42,153 nt of DNA from Candidatus Omnitrophota bacterium (GCA_016180575.1 JACPAY010000003.1:1-42153); one strand, 5' to 3'. Positions 12,408-21,727 are shown, counted from the stretch's first letter. Notes: generated by a model not told the origin, from the letters alone. Program-made: numbers and translations.

Positions 12408-12958
12408 CTAGAGCACGTCCCGCAGGACGCTCCGGTGCCGCCAGAAAAACGCCGCCCCGGAGACGACGGTCAGGATCACGGCCACCCAGAGGCAGCCAAG
12501 GACCGCGACCGCCAGGGACCGCCGGGGAGCTCCTGGAGGACCAGGACCGCGAGGATGACGATGATGGCGACCATCTGCGAGACCGTCTTGTGCTTGCCCT
12601 CTGTGGCGGCCGGCAGGACGAGCCGGCGGCCCGCCACGTAGAGCCGGATGCCGGTGATGAGGAACTCCCGCAGGGCGATGACGAGCACCATCCAGGCCGG
12701 GACGAGCCGCAGCTGCACGAACGCGAGGAACGTCCCCAGGACCAGCACCTTGTCGGCGATGGGGTCAAGCAGCGCCCCGAGCGGGGTCGTCTGGCGCCAG
12801 CGGCGGGCGAGGTAGCCGTCCAGCCAATCCGTCAGGCTGGCGGCGAGGAACAGCGCCAGCGCGGCCAGTTTGGCGGCCCACCCCGGCACGAAGAGGCACC
12901 CCATGACGAGGAACGCCAGCACGATGCGGAGGACGGAGAGCTTCGTCGGCAGGGTCAT
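12408..12958 (-). pseudogene. pgsA: CDP-diacylglycerol-glycerol-3-phosphate phosphatidyltransferase PgsA, frameshifted near the C-terminus
   Basis: MTLPTKLSVLRIVLAFLVMGCLF...LTDWLDGYLARRWRQTTPLGALLDPIADKVL...VLVLQELPG in one frame; continuation AVAVLGCLWVAVILTVVSGAAFFWRHRSVLRDVL* in another, stop at 12408-12410. Confidence 0.85.
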
Positions 12959-12960
12959 TC

Positions 12961-13033
12961 AAATGAGGAGACCGGTTCCCTCTTTCCTATCGGACAACGC
13001 CAGGAAACAGGGAACCGGTCCCGGGACTATCGG
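12961..13033. repeat. R2 hairpin repeat, copy A
   Basis: 73 nt AAATGAGGAGACCGGTTCCCTCTTTCC...GGAAACAGGGAACCGGTCCCGGGACTATCGG; same-length relative at 28299-28371. Confidence 0.85.
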
Positions 13034-14438
13034 AGACAATGGCAGTTCCGACCAGGTCGTACTCGTAGCTGTCGGTGATGCGGACTGGGACAAATGTCCC
13101 CGGCGCGAGCGGGGCCCGGCTGTGCACGTAGACGACACCGTCCACTTCGGGGCAGTCCGCGCGCGTGCGGCCCACGAACTGCCGCGGATCCCCGGGGTCC
13201 GGCTCGTCGATGAGGACTTCGCTGGTGCCGCCGACGGAGCGGGCGTTGACCGCCGCGGCGATCTCCTGCTGCAGCCGCATGAGCCGGTCGAACCGCTCCT
13301 CCTTGACGGCGTCCGGCACCTGGTCGGGGAACCGAAAGGCGGCGCTTCCCTCCTCGTGGGAATACCGGAAGGCGCCCAGCCGCTCGAACTGGATGTCGCG
13401 CAGGAACGCGAGCAGCCGCGAAAACGCCTCCTCGGTCTCGCCGGGGAACCCGACGATGATGGAGGTCCGGAGGGCGATGCCGGGGATCGCGGCGCGCAGG
13501 GCCTCGATCCGCTCCCGGAGCATTGCCTGGGTGATCCCGCGGTTCATCCGCTGAAGGACGGCGTCGTCGGCGTGCTCGATCGCCATGTCGAGGTACTTGC
13601 AGACCGCCGGCTCGTCGCGGATTGCCTCGATGAGCTCGCCCGTGATGCCGCGCGGGTGGCAGTAGAGGAGGCGGATCCACCTCAAGCCCTCGATGCGGCC
13701 CAGGCGACCCAGCAGCTCAGGCGTGCGCGCGCGGCGGTACAGGTCCACGCCGTAATCCGATGTGTCCTGCCCGACGACGATGAGCTCCCGCACCCCGCGC
13801 TCCTCCACGAGCTGGCGCGCCTCGTCCACGACCGCCTCAAGCGGCCGGCTGCTCAGCGGGCCCTTGATCTTCGGGATGACGCAGAAGCTGCAGCCCTTGA
13901 GGCAGCCCTCCGAGATCTTCAGGTAGGCGTAGTGGGGAGGGGTGAGGGGGCTGCGCTCGACGCGGCGGCCGCGGTGCGGCAGCCGGGGACGGGGCCGGAG
14001 GTGCTGGGGGCGCTCGCCGTGCAGGGCGCGCTGCACGACGGTCTCGATGTCCTCGAAGCCGTCCACGCCGACGAAGCCGTCCACGTCCGGCAGCTCGGCG
14101 ATGAGCGATTGCTTGAACCGCTGGACCAGGCAGCCCCCGACGATGACCGCCTTCACCTTGCCCTGCTTCTTGAGCGCCACCGCCCGGAGGACGGTGTCGA
14201 TGGACTCCTGGATCGACTCCTGGATGAAGCTGCAGGTGTTGATGAGGACCGTGTCCGACCCCTCGACCTCGTCCACCACTTGAAACCCGGCGCGCGCAAG
14301 CCGCCCGAGGTAGAGCTCGGAATCCACGAGCGTCCTCGGGCAGCCCAGGCTGATGAGGCTGACGGTGCGCTGTTGAAACCCTCCAGTCTCGCGTAATGGG
14401 TAATGCGTAATGCGTAACGGGTCTCGAGAGGGTCCCAT
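12987..14438 (-). CDS. rimO: Ribosomal protein S12 methylthiotransferase RimO (radical SAM)
   Basis: SLISLGCPRTLVDSELYLGRL...YLKISEGCLKGCSFCVIPKIKG (CxxxCxxC); C-terminal TRAM-like region. Confidence 0.93.
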   Translation of the reverse strand: MGPSRDPLRITHYPLRETGGFQQRTVSLISLGCPRTLVDSELYLGRLARAGFQVVDEVEGSDTVLINTCSFIQESIQESIDTVLRAVALKKQGKVKAVIVGGCLVQRFKQSLIAELPDVDGFVGVDGFEDIETVVQRALHGERPQHLRPRPRLPHRGRRVERSPLTPPHYAYLKISEGCLKGCSFCVIPKIKGPLSSRPLEAVVDEARQLVEERGVRELIVVGQDTSDYGVDLYRRARTPELLGRLGRIEGLRWIRLLYCHPRGITGELIEAIRDEPAVCKYLDMAIEHADDAVLQRMNRGITQAMLRERIEALRAAIPGIALRTSIIVGFPGETEEAFSRLLAFLRDIQFERLGAFRYSHEEGSAAFRFPDQVPDAVKEERFDRLMRLQQEIAAAVNARSVGGTSEVLIDEPDPGDPRQFVGRTRADCPEVDGVVYVHSRAPLAPGTFVPVRITDSYEYDLVGTAIVSDSPGTGSLFPGVVR

Positions 14439-14464
14439 TACGCTTTACGCATTCCGCATTACGC
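14391..14464. repeat. R3 imperfect inverted repeat of TAATGCG/TTACGC units
   Basis: GCGTAATGGGTAATGCGTAATGCGTAACGGGTCTC / GAGAGGGTCCCATTACGCTTTACGCATTCCGCATTACGC. Confidence 0.75.
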
Positions 14465-14489
14465 AAACCTGAGGTGTTCGGTGGGGCAG

Positions 14490-15299
14490 TTAGTCGGCGT
14501 CTGCCAGCGGGGTCACGCCGCGGGGGGTGATCAGGATGCGGCCCTTGTGCGCCACCGCGAACGGGCTGATGGATTGCCCATTGAGCGACAGCTCCACCTG
14601 GGTCGGGTTGGCGATGACGAGCTCAAACTGTTTCTTGGCGGTCCACCGCTCCTTCGCCCCGCGCGGCAGCCGCTGCTGGGTCAGCAGCTTCCCGTCGGCC
14701 CGGACCCTGATCCAGGTCGTCCGGTGCGCGGTCACGGAGAGCTCAAGCGGCTGCACCGCCGCCAAGGGGCCTGGCGGCGGCGGCGGCACGGACACCGATT
14801 CGCGCACCGGCGTCACGCTGGCCAGCGTCGGTGCGGCCGGCTTCGCCGCCGGCTCGGCCTTCTTCGCTTTCGCCACCTTCGGGGCTGCCACGGCGGGCAG
14901 TGAGATCCGCGAGAGCCACTGCACCGGGTTGACGGCGATCAGGCCCGCGGCCACCCCGGCGATGGCCACCGCCGCGCCGGCCCGCCGCAGCAGCGGCAGC
15001 GGGATCCGCGGCCACTGGAACGTGAACGGCACCGCAGGCGCCGACGGCGGCAGATCCTCCAGCACCGGATCGGGCTTCGGCCACGGCACGGCGGCGAGCA
15101 GCGGCTCCGGCGCGAGGTGGAGGAACTTGGCGTAGCTCGTGAGGAACCCCTTGACGTAGATGGGGCTCATCATCTCCTGGAGCCGGTCCGCCTCGATCGC
15201 CTCCAGCACCCATGGCTGGATCTTCGTGGCGTTGGTGATGTCGGCCAGCGACAAGTTCCGCTCGCCGCGCGCCTGCCGCAACTGGGTCCCTGGTGTCAT
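14490..15299 (-). CDS. RodZ-like protein: HTH domain, TM segment, C-terminal DUF4115-like domain
   Basis: LRQARGERNLSLADITNATKIQPWVLEAIEADRLQEMMSPIYVKGFLTSYAKFL...; TM AAVAIAGVAAGLIAV; C-terminal beta-rich domain. Confidence 0.82.
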   Translation of the reverse strand: MTPGTQLRQARGERNLSLADITNATKIQPWVLEAIEADRLQEMMSPIYVKGFLTSYAKFLHLAPEPLLAAVPWPKPDPVLEDLPPSAPAVPFTFQWPRIPLPLLRRAGAAVAIAGVAAGLIAVNPVQWLSRISLPAVAAPKVAKAKKAEPAAKPAAPTLASVTPVRESVSVPPPPPGPLAAVQPLELSVTAHRTTWIRVRADGKLLTQQRLPRGAKERWTAKKQFELVIANPTQVELSLNGQSISPFAVAHKGRILITPRGVTPLADAD

Positions 15300-17560
15300 G
15301 CCGTCGACTCCCCCTGCTCGCTCGGTTCCCGACTGACAAGAATTTCCCGGGGCCGGCTGCCCTGCGGCGGGCCGACCACGCCTTCCTGCTCCATGAGATC
15401 CAGAATGCGCGCCGCCCGGCCGTAGCCGAGGCGCAGCCGCCGCTGCAGCAGCGACGTGGAGGCCTGGCCGCTCTCCAGGACGATGCGCTTGGCCATGTCG
15501 TAGAGCTCGTCTTTCTCCGTGATGAGGGCGCCCTCGGGCGTTCGCGCGCGCTCGGCGAGCCGCTCGTCATAGGCGGGCGGGCGCTGCTGCTTCAGGAACG
15601 CCGTGATCCGCTCGATCTCTCCGTCGGTCACGAAGGCACCCTGGGCCCGGATCGGCTTGGCGGTGCCGGGGCGCAGGAACATGAGGTCCCCGCGGCCGAG
15701 CAGCTTGTCGGCGCCGTTCATGTCGAGGATGGTCCGCGAGTCGACCTTGGAGGCGACTTGGAACGCGATGCGGGCCGGGAAGTTCGCCTTGATCACGCCG
15801 GTGATGACGTCCACCGACGGCCGCTGCGTGGCCAGGATGATGTGGATGCCGACGGCCCGGGAGAGCTGCGCCAGGCGCGTGATCGCCGACTCGACGTCCT
15901 GGGACGCCACCATCATCAGGTCGGCGAGCTCGTCGATGACGATGACGAGGTATGGCAGCGGTCCTTCCGCCTCCGCCGGCGCCTCGGGCGCGCCATCCAC
16001 GGCCGCGGGAGCGGCCGGCGCCGGCGCAGCACCCCGGGAGGCCAGGCGCTTGTTGTAGAGGTCGATGTTGCGCACCCCGGCCTCCGCGAGGAGCTGGTAG
16101 CGGCGCTCCATCTCCTCGACCGCCCAGTGGAGCGCCACGGACGCCTTCTTCGCATGGGTGACGACCGGGGCGGACAGGTGGGGGATCTCGTTGAAGAGCG
16201 AGAGCTCGACCATCTTCGGGTCGATCATCAGGAACCTGACCTGCTCGGGGCTGGCGTGGGTCAGGATGCCGGTGAGCAGGCTGTTGAGGCAGACCGTCTT
16301 GCCGGATCCGGTGGCGCCGGCGATCAGCAGGTGGGGACACTCCCGCAGGTCGGTGACGATGGCGTGCCCGGAGACGTCCTTGCCGATGGGCAGGACGAGC
16401 GGAGAGGGGGTGCCGGCGAACTCGTGCGCGGTGAGGATCTCCTTGAGGTACACCATCGTCGTGGTCGTGTTCGGCACATCCACCCCGACGCGGCCCCTGC
16501 CGGGGATCGGGGCGACCACATGGCAGCTCGCCGCCTTCAGCACCAGCGCCAGGTCATCGGCGAGCGACACGATCTTCGTCAGCTTGACCCCCGGCGCCGG
16601 CGTCAGCTCGTAGCGCGTCACGGCCGGCCCCCGGTCGATGTTGACGACGGTTGCCTCGACCCCGAACTCCCGCAGCGTCTCCTCGAGGATCCGGGCGTTC
16701 ACCTGGAGGTCCTCGGTGACCTGCCGCTCGGACATCGGGGGCGGCGTCGCCAGGAGGTCGAGCGGAGGCAGCTGGAACCCGCTCGGGGTGCTGCGTTTGG
16801 GCGGCGTGGGGATGGTCTTCAGCTTCGGGGCCACCACCGTCGACCGGATGCGGACCGGCGGCAGGAGCGAGCGGTCCGGCGGCTCGGCCGGCCCATCATC
16901 AGGCGCCTCGTCGGAGGCGGCCTCGCGGCCGAGCCCTTCCCTGACGCGAGGCCGCGGCAGCGCCGCAGCCACCGGCTCCACGCTGGCCCCGGCGGTCGCC
17001 GGGCGCCGGATGCCCGACGCCACGAGGCCGCCGAGGCGGCGCAGGACGCTGAAGCCGGTCGTCCGCAGCGTCTGGCCGGAAACGACGAGCCACGAGAGGA
17101 GGCCGACGCAGGACGCGGTCAGCACCGTGCCGACCGTGCCGAGGTAATAGCGGCCGCGGTCTGCCAGCAGGAAGCCGACGATCCCGCCGAGATCTCCCTG
17201 GAGGACCGGGGTGGGGCCGGCGAGCGCCAGGAGCGTGCCCCCGCTGCTGAGCAGGCCGACCGTCGCGACCGTGAATGAGAGCCCGTGGAGCTCAGGCGCG
17301 GCCCCCCGCCAGACCCGCCACGCCCACACGAGGCCGAGCAGGGGGAGCATGAACGAGGCCCAGCCGAACCCGCCGCGCCCGACCCAGCCGAGCCACACGC
17401 CGAGCGTCCCGCCGAGATTGCCGACGGGCCGCCGGGGGGGATGGCTGAGGAATGAGACGTCCTGCGGGGCGTAGGTGAGGAGGCACAGCGCGAGGAACAC
17501 CCCGGCCGAGGCGAGGACGACGCTCGCCGCGATGCGCGCCGTTCCTCGGGGAGGGGTCAT
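15296..17560 (-). CDS. ftsK: DNA translocase FtsK/SpoIIIE
   Basis: N-terminal TM segments; PHLLIAGATGSGKTVCLNSLLTGIL Walker A; LVIVIDELADLMM Walker B; C-terminal winged-helix gamma domain. Confidence 0.96.
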   Translation of the reverse strand: MTPPRGTARIAASVVLASAGVFLALCLLTYAPQDVSFLSHPPRRPVGNLGGTLGVWLGWVGRGGFGWASFMLPLLGLVWAWRVWRGAAPELHGLSFTVATVGLLSSGGTLLALAGPTPVLQGDLGGIVGFLLADRGRYYLGTVGTVLTASCVGLLSWLVVSGQTLRTTGFSVLRRLGGLVASGIRRPATAGASVEPVAAALPRPRVREGLGREAASDEAPDDGPAEPPDRSLLPPVRIRSTVVAPKLKTIPTPPKRSTPSGFQLPPLDLLATPPPMSERQVTEDLQVNARILEETLREFGVEATVVNIDRGPAVTRYELTPAPGVKLTKIVSLADDLALVLKAASCHVVAPIPGRGRVGVDVPNTTTTMVYLKEILTAHEFAGTPSPLVLPIGKDVSGHAIVTDLRECPHLLIAGATGSGKTVCLNSLLTGILTHASPEQVRFLMIDPKMVELSLFNEIPHLSAPVVTHAKKASVALHWAVEEMERRYQLLAEAGVRNIDLYNKRLASRGAAPAPAAPAAVDGAPEAPAEAEGPLPYLVIVIDELADLMMVASQDVESAITRLAQLSRAVGIHIILATQRPSVDVITGVIKANFPARIAFQVASKVDSRTILDMNGADKLLGRGDLMFLRPGTAKPIRAQGAFVTDGEIERITAFLKQQRPPAYDERLAERARTPEGALITEKDELYDMAKRIVLESGQASTSLLQRRLRLGYGRAARILDLMEQEGVVGPPQGSRPREILVSREPSEQGESTA

Positions 17561-17566
17561 GGGGCG

Positions 17567-19735
17567 TCACTGGCCGGTTTTGTGTTCGCTCCGGTGGGGC
17601 CGGGGGCGCTCGGGCCGTTCAGGCCGCTCGGCCCGGTCCGGCTCGGACGGCGCCGACGGCATCGCCCGCTTCCGGGAGAGATTGACGCGCCCCTGCTCGT
17701 CGATCTCGATGACCTTCACGGGGAACTCATCCCCGATCTTGACGACGTCCTCGACCTTGTTCACGTATTTGGTGTCCAGCTCCGAGACATGGACCAGCCC
17801 CTCCTTGCCGGGCAGGATCTCGCAGAACGCGCCGAAGTTCATGAGGCGCTTGACCTTGGCCTGGTAGATCTTCCCGACCTCGACGTCTTCCGTCAGGGTC
17901 CGGATGATCTCCTGCGCCCGCGCGGACTTGGCGGCGTCCGAGGACGCGATGGAGACGCTGCCGTCATCCTCGACGTCGATCGTCGCCCCGGTCTCCTCGA
18001 TGATCTTGCGGATCGTCCGCCCGCCCGGGCCGATCACATCGCGGATCTTCTCGGGGTTGATCTTGATGAGGGTGATCCGGGGGGCGTAGGCGGAGAGCTG
18101 GGCCCGCGGCCGGTCGAGGGCCGTGCTCATGAGGTCGAGCACGCGCATCCGCGCCGGATGCGCCTGCGCCAGGATCTGCGTGATGAGCTCGACGTCGAGC
18201 CCATCGGTGAGCTTCACGTCGACCTGCAGCGCCGTCGTCCCCTTCCGGGTGCCGGCCACCTTGAAATCCATGTCGCCGACGTGGTCTTCCAGGCCGGAGA
18301 TGTCGGTCAGGATGGCGACGCGGCCGCCGTCCTTCACGAGGCCCATCGCGACGCCGCTGACGGCGGCCTTGACCGGCACCCCCGCGTCCATCAGCGAGAG
18401 CGTCCCGGCGCAGACGGTGGCCATGCTGGAGGAGCCGTTCGACTCCAGGATGTCGGAGACCACGCGGACCGTGTAGGGGAACTCCTCCTTCGCAGGGATC
18501 ATCGGCGACAGGGCGCGCTCCGCCAGCGCGCCGTGGCCGATCTCCCGGCGGCCCGGCCCGCGCACCGGCCGCACCTCGCCGACGGAAAACGGCGGGAAGT
18601 TGTAGTGCAGCATGAACCGCTTGTAGGACTCGCCCTCGAGCGCCTCGACGAGCTGCTCGTCGTCGCTCGTGCCCAGCGTCGTCACCGCCAGGCTCTGCGT
18701 CTCGCCGCGGGTGAAGAGGCCGGAGCCGTGCGTGCGGGGCAGCACGCCCACCTCGCAGACGATGTCGCGCAGGTCGGTGTAGCCCCGCCCGTCCATGCGG
18801 GTCTTCCGGTCCAGGATCGCGCGGCGGGCCTCCTCCCGGTCCACCGCCTCGAACGCCAGCGTGACGTCTTCCGGCGCCACCGTGCCGTTCACCGCCACCT
18901 CCTGCAGGATCGTCGCGGAGAGCTTGGCCATGGCCTCGTGCCGCGCGGCCTTCTTCTTCGGCTCGTTGATGCGCGAAAGCTCCGGCACGGCGAGCGAGCG
19001 GACGCGCTCGACGACCTCAGGCGGCGGCATGCGGATCTGCCAGGAATCGGCCTTCGGCTTGCCGGCCTTCTGGGCCAGCTCCTCCTGCATGGCGATCATC
19101 GTCTTCAGCTGCTGGGCGCCGAAGGCGATGGCGTCCGCGAGCTGCTGCTCCGGCACCTCGCAAAGGCCGGCCTCGATGGTCAGGATGCCGTGCCGGGTCC
19201 CGGCGAGGACGAGGTCAATGGGGCTCTCGGCGAGCTGCTGGTAGGTCGGGTTGACCGCAAACTGCTTGTCGACCACGCCGACCCGCAGCGCGCCCAGCGC
19301 GTCGGGGAACGGGATGGACGAGAGCCGCAGCGCGCAGGAGGCGCCGAGCACCGCCAGCACGTCGGGGTCATACGCGCCGTCCGAGGAAAGGACCGACGCC
19401 ATGATCTGGAGCTCGTGCTGGAACCCCTTCGGGAACAGGGGCCTGATCGGGCGGTCCATGAGGCGGGCGGTGAGGATCTCCTTCTCGGTGGGCCGGCCCT
19501 CCCGCTTGAAGAAGCCGCCGGGGATCTTCCCGGCGGCGTAGGTCTTCTCGCGGTAGTCGCACGTCAGCGGGACGAAGCCGCTTTTGGTGGAGGGCGTCTC
19601 GCTCGCCACCGACGTCACGAGGACGACGGTGCCGCCCTGCTGGACGACGACGGAGCCGTCCGCCTGCCGGGCCCACGAGCCGGTTTCCAGGGACAGGGTC
19701 GACGCCCCAAACTGGGTGGAGACCTTGGCGGTCAT
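17567..19735 (-). CDS. pnp: Polynucleotide phosphorylase
   Basis: Duplicated RNase PH domains, KH (KIRDVIGPGGRTIRKIIEETGATIDVEDDG) and S1 domain. Confidence 0.97.
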   Translation of the reverse strand: MTAKVSTQFGASTLSLETGSWARQADGSVVVQQGGTVVLVTSVASETPSTKSGFVPLTCDYREKTYAAGKIPGGFFKREGRPTEKEILTARLMDRPIRPLFPKGFQHELQIMASVLSSDGAYDPDVLAVLGASCALRLSSIPFPDALGALRVGVVDKQFAVNPTYQQLAESPIDLVLAGTRHGILTIEAGLCEVPEQQLADAIAFGAQQLKTMIAMQEELAQKAGKPKADSWQIRMPPPEVVERVRSLAVPELSRINEPKKKAARHEAMAKLSATILQEVAVNGTVAPEDVTLAFEAVDREEARRAILDRKTRMDGRGYTDLRDIVCEVGVLPRTHGSGLFTRGETQSLAVTTLGTSDDEQLVEALEGESYKRFMLHYNFPPFSVGEVRPVRGPGRREIGHGALAERALSPMIPAKEEFPYTVRVVSDILESNGSSSMATVCAGTLSLMDAGVPVKAAVSGVAMGLVKDGGRVAILTDISGLEDHVGDMDFKVAGTRKGTTALQVDVKLTDGLDVELITQILAQAHPARMRVLDLMSTALDRPRAQLSAYAPRITLIKINPEKIRDVIGPGGRTIRKIIEETGATIDVEDDGSVSIASSDAAKSARAQEIIRTLTEDVEVGKIYQAKVKRLMNFGAFCEILPGKEGLVHVSELDTKYVNKVEDVVKIGDEFPVKVIEIDEQGRVNLSRKRAMPSAPSEPDRAERPERPERPRPHRSEHKTGQ

Positions 19736-19745
19736 GGTTCGACGC

Positions 19746-19767
19746 GGCCCCGCCGTACGGCGGGGCC
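19746..19767. repeat. 22-nt perfect palindrome (hairpin) upstream of pnp
   Basis: GGCCCCGCCGTACGGCGGGGCC. Confidence 0.8.
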
Positions 19768-19776
19768 TTGCTCACC

Positions 19777-19812
19777 ATGATCCTGAGCGAGCGAAGCGAG
19801 TCGAAGGATCAT
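19777..19812. repeat. Palindromic element at the rpsO stop codon
   Basis: ATGATCCTGAGCGAGCGAAGCGAGTCGAAGGATCAT with 8-nt perfect outer arms. Confidence 0.7.
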
Positions 19813-20081
19813 TTGCGCAGATGCAGCGCGTCGAGGAGACGGCGGTAGGCCTCTTCGTCGTGGCGCTTGAGGTACTCGAGGAGCCGGCGGCGGCGGCTGA
19901 CCATCTTCAGCAGCCCCTGGCGGGAATTGAAGTCGCGCTTGTGGGCCTGGAAGTGCGACGACAGGTGGTTGATGCGGTCGGTCAGCAGGGCGACCTGGAC
20001 CTGCGGAGAGCCGGTGTCAGTCTCATGCAGGCGGAGCTGTTGGATGACGGCGGTCGCCGCCGTGGAGGCTAGTGCGTCCAT
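19809..20081 (-). CDS. rpsO: 30S ribosomal protein S15
   Basis: [53 protein letters not shown]. Confidence 0.97.
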   Translation of the reverse strand: MDALASTAATAVIQQLRLHETDTGSPQVQVALLTDRINHLSSHFQAHKRDFNSRQGLLKMVSRRRRLLEYLKRHDEEAYRRLLDALHLRK

Positions 20082-20094
20082 TCGTAGTGGTTCA

Positions 20095-20122
20095 GTATAC
20101 GCTCACCATGCGTCATCGTCAA
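20095..20122 (-). promoter_or_regulatory. Sigma70-type promoter for rpsO-pnp
   Basis: Minus TTGACG-N16-TATACT (-35 20117-20122; -10 20095-20100), just downstream of the rnpB 3' end. Confidence 0.7.
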
Positions 20123-20133
20123 GCGAACCGTCG

Positions 20134-20486
20134 CCCGGGGGGACCGCCTGTAAGCCGAGTCCTGTCCCCCGCCTCGCGGCGGGGGGATGGTCATCCATCT
20201 CGCCCTGGTGTTGCCGCCAGGGTCCTGCGGCCTACCCTCCTGCCGTCCCGGCGCACCGCACCGGGTCTCGGACGGGCCGCCCGATAGGCAGGCCGTTTGG
20301 CCTTGCTCCGCGTAGAGATTGCCGCGTTTCACGTGGGCCCTTGCGGGCTTGCTCGTCTCTGTGGCTCTGATCCGCCCTGACGGGTGGTCCGTCAGAGGCC
20401 CCGACGTTATCGGGGTACGCTGCCCTGTGGAGCTCGGACTTTCCTCAGCCCTCGTCGGGCCGCGACCATCCGGCTGCCCCCCTGGG
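20134..20486 (-). ncRNA. rnpB: RNase P RNA (bacterial type A-like)
   Basis: Minus GGGCUGAGGAAAGUCCGAGCUCCACAGGGCAGCGU..., CCACAGAGACGAG..., GUGAAACG..., GGGUAGGCCGCAGGACCCUGGCGGCAACACCAGGGCGAGAUGGAUGACC..., GACAGGACUCGGCUUAC; P1 CCCAGGGGGG/CCCCCCGGG. Confidence 0.95.
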
Positions 20487-20496
20487 ACGACGGTTC

Positions 20497-20928
20497 TCAA
20501 AGAGCGGTCATGCGCGCGCGGTGCTCGGCGATCGCGCGGCCGGCCAGCCGGTCGGCCAGCGCGTTCTGCTCGCGCGGGATGTGCTGGACCTCGCAGGCGC
20601 TGAAGGCCTCCGCCAGGTGGCGCGCCAGGTCATGGAAGAGCCGAAGCCTCGCGTCCCGCACCCGATAGCGGCCGCTGAACTGTCGGGCGAGCAGCTCGCT
20701 GTCGGTCTTGACCGTCAGCGCCGTGTAGCCGGCGCGGAGCGCCTCCTGCAGCGCGTAGACCAGCGCGAGGTACTCCGCGACGTTGTTCGTGGTCTCCCCG
20801 AGATAGCGGGAGAGCTGCCGGAGGGGCTGCGCCTTCCCGTCCATGAAGACCACCCCGATGCCCGCCGGTCCCGGATTGCCGCGGCTGGCCCCATCGATGT
20901 AGACCTCACCGCTGCGCGGTGGCGTCAT
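20497..20928 (-). CDS. rnhA: RNase HI-like protein (RVT_3 type)
   Basis: VYIDGASRGNPGPAGIGVVFMDG...NNVAEYLALVYALQEALRAGYTALTVKTDSELLARQF...IPREQNALADRLA. Confidence 0.88.
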   Translation of the reverse strand: MTPPRSGEVYIDGASRGNPGPAGIGVVFMDGKAQPLRQLSRYLGETTNNVAEYLALVYALQEALRAGYTALTVKTDSELLARQFSGRYRVRDARLRLFHDLARHLAEAFSACEVQHIPREQNALADRLAGRAIAEHRARMTAL

Positions 20929-21625
20929 CGACGTACAGGATCCGATTGCAGGTCTCGCACGTGACCAGGTCCGCCTTCAGGTAGACCTGGCTGATGACCT
21001 GCGGCGGCAGCCGCCGGTGGCAGCCCCCGCAGGACTCGCTCACCAGCGGCACCATCGCCAACCCGTCCCGGATGTCGAGGATGCGCTCGTAGGCCGCCAG
21101 GGCGGCCGGGGCGATGTCCGGCACGAGGGCCTCCCGGCTGCGCTCGAGCTGCGCGAGCTGCTCGCCGACGGCGGCCAGCTCCCGCTCGATCCGCTCGCGC
21201 TCCAGCCGCAGCCGCTCCTGCTGCTGAGCCAACCGCTCCTGCTCGCGCCGCCGCTCCTGCGCCGCCTGGTCGATCGCATCGAAGAGGCGCAGGACCGCTT
21301 CCTCCAGGAGGGAGTTGTCGGCCTTCAGCGATTCGATCTCCCGCTGCATCGCCGAGTACTCCTTGTTCGTCTTGACCTGGAAGAGCTGGCCCTGCAGCTT
21401 CCTCACCTGCCCTTCCCGCGTCTGCAGCTCGACCTCTTTCTCCTTCTGGGAGAGCTGCAGCGTCTTCAGGCGGGACTCGACCGCCTTGAGCTGCGCTTCC
21501 TGGGCCGCCACGGCGGAGGCGGCCTGCTCGAGCTGGCGGGGCTTCTCCTCCTGCTCCCGCCGGAGCCGGAAGAGCTGGCTGTCGAGCGCCTGCAGGCGCT
21601 TCAGGATGTCAAGCTGATCCGCCAT
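20906..21625 (-). CDS. Coiled-coil, C-terminal zinc-ribbon protein (CT398/DUF164 family-like)
   Basis: Long coiled coil then CGGCHRRLPPQVISQVYLKADLVTCETCNRILY. Confidence 0.85.
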   Translation of the reverse strand: MADQLDILKRLQALDSQLFRLRREQEEKPRQLEQAASAVAAQEAQLKAVESRLKTLQLSQKEKEVELQTREGQVRKLQGQLFQVKTNKEYSAMQREIESLKADNSLLEEAVLRLFDAIDQAAQERRREQERLAQQQERLRLERERIERELAAVGEQLAQLERSREALVPDIAPAALAAYERILDIRDGLAMVPLVSESCGGCHRRLPPQVISQVYLKADLVTCETCNRILYVDDATAQR

Positions 21626-21645
21626 GTCCTCGCATCGAAAACCCT

Positions 21646-21718
21646 GGGCGGTACAGGACTCGAACCTGTGACCTCATGCATGTGAGGCATGCGCTCTAAC
21701 CGGCTGAGCTAACCGCCC
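21646..21718 (-). tRNA. tRNA-Val (CAC)
   Basis: Minus gggcggttagctcagccggttagagcgcatgcctcacatgcatgaggtcacaggttcgagtcctgtaccgccc; cloverleaf, loop CTCACAT. Confidence 0.93.
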
Positions 21719-21727
21719 GTGTCAGGT

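Noticed and set aside
20069-20500. 143-aa minus ORF and plus ORFs across 20072-20603
   Set aside because: They overlap the clearly recognisable RNase P RNA.
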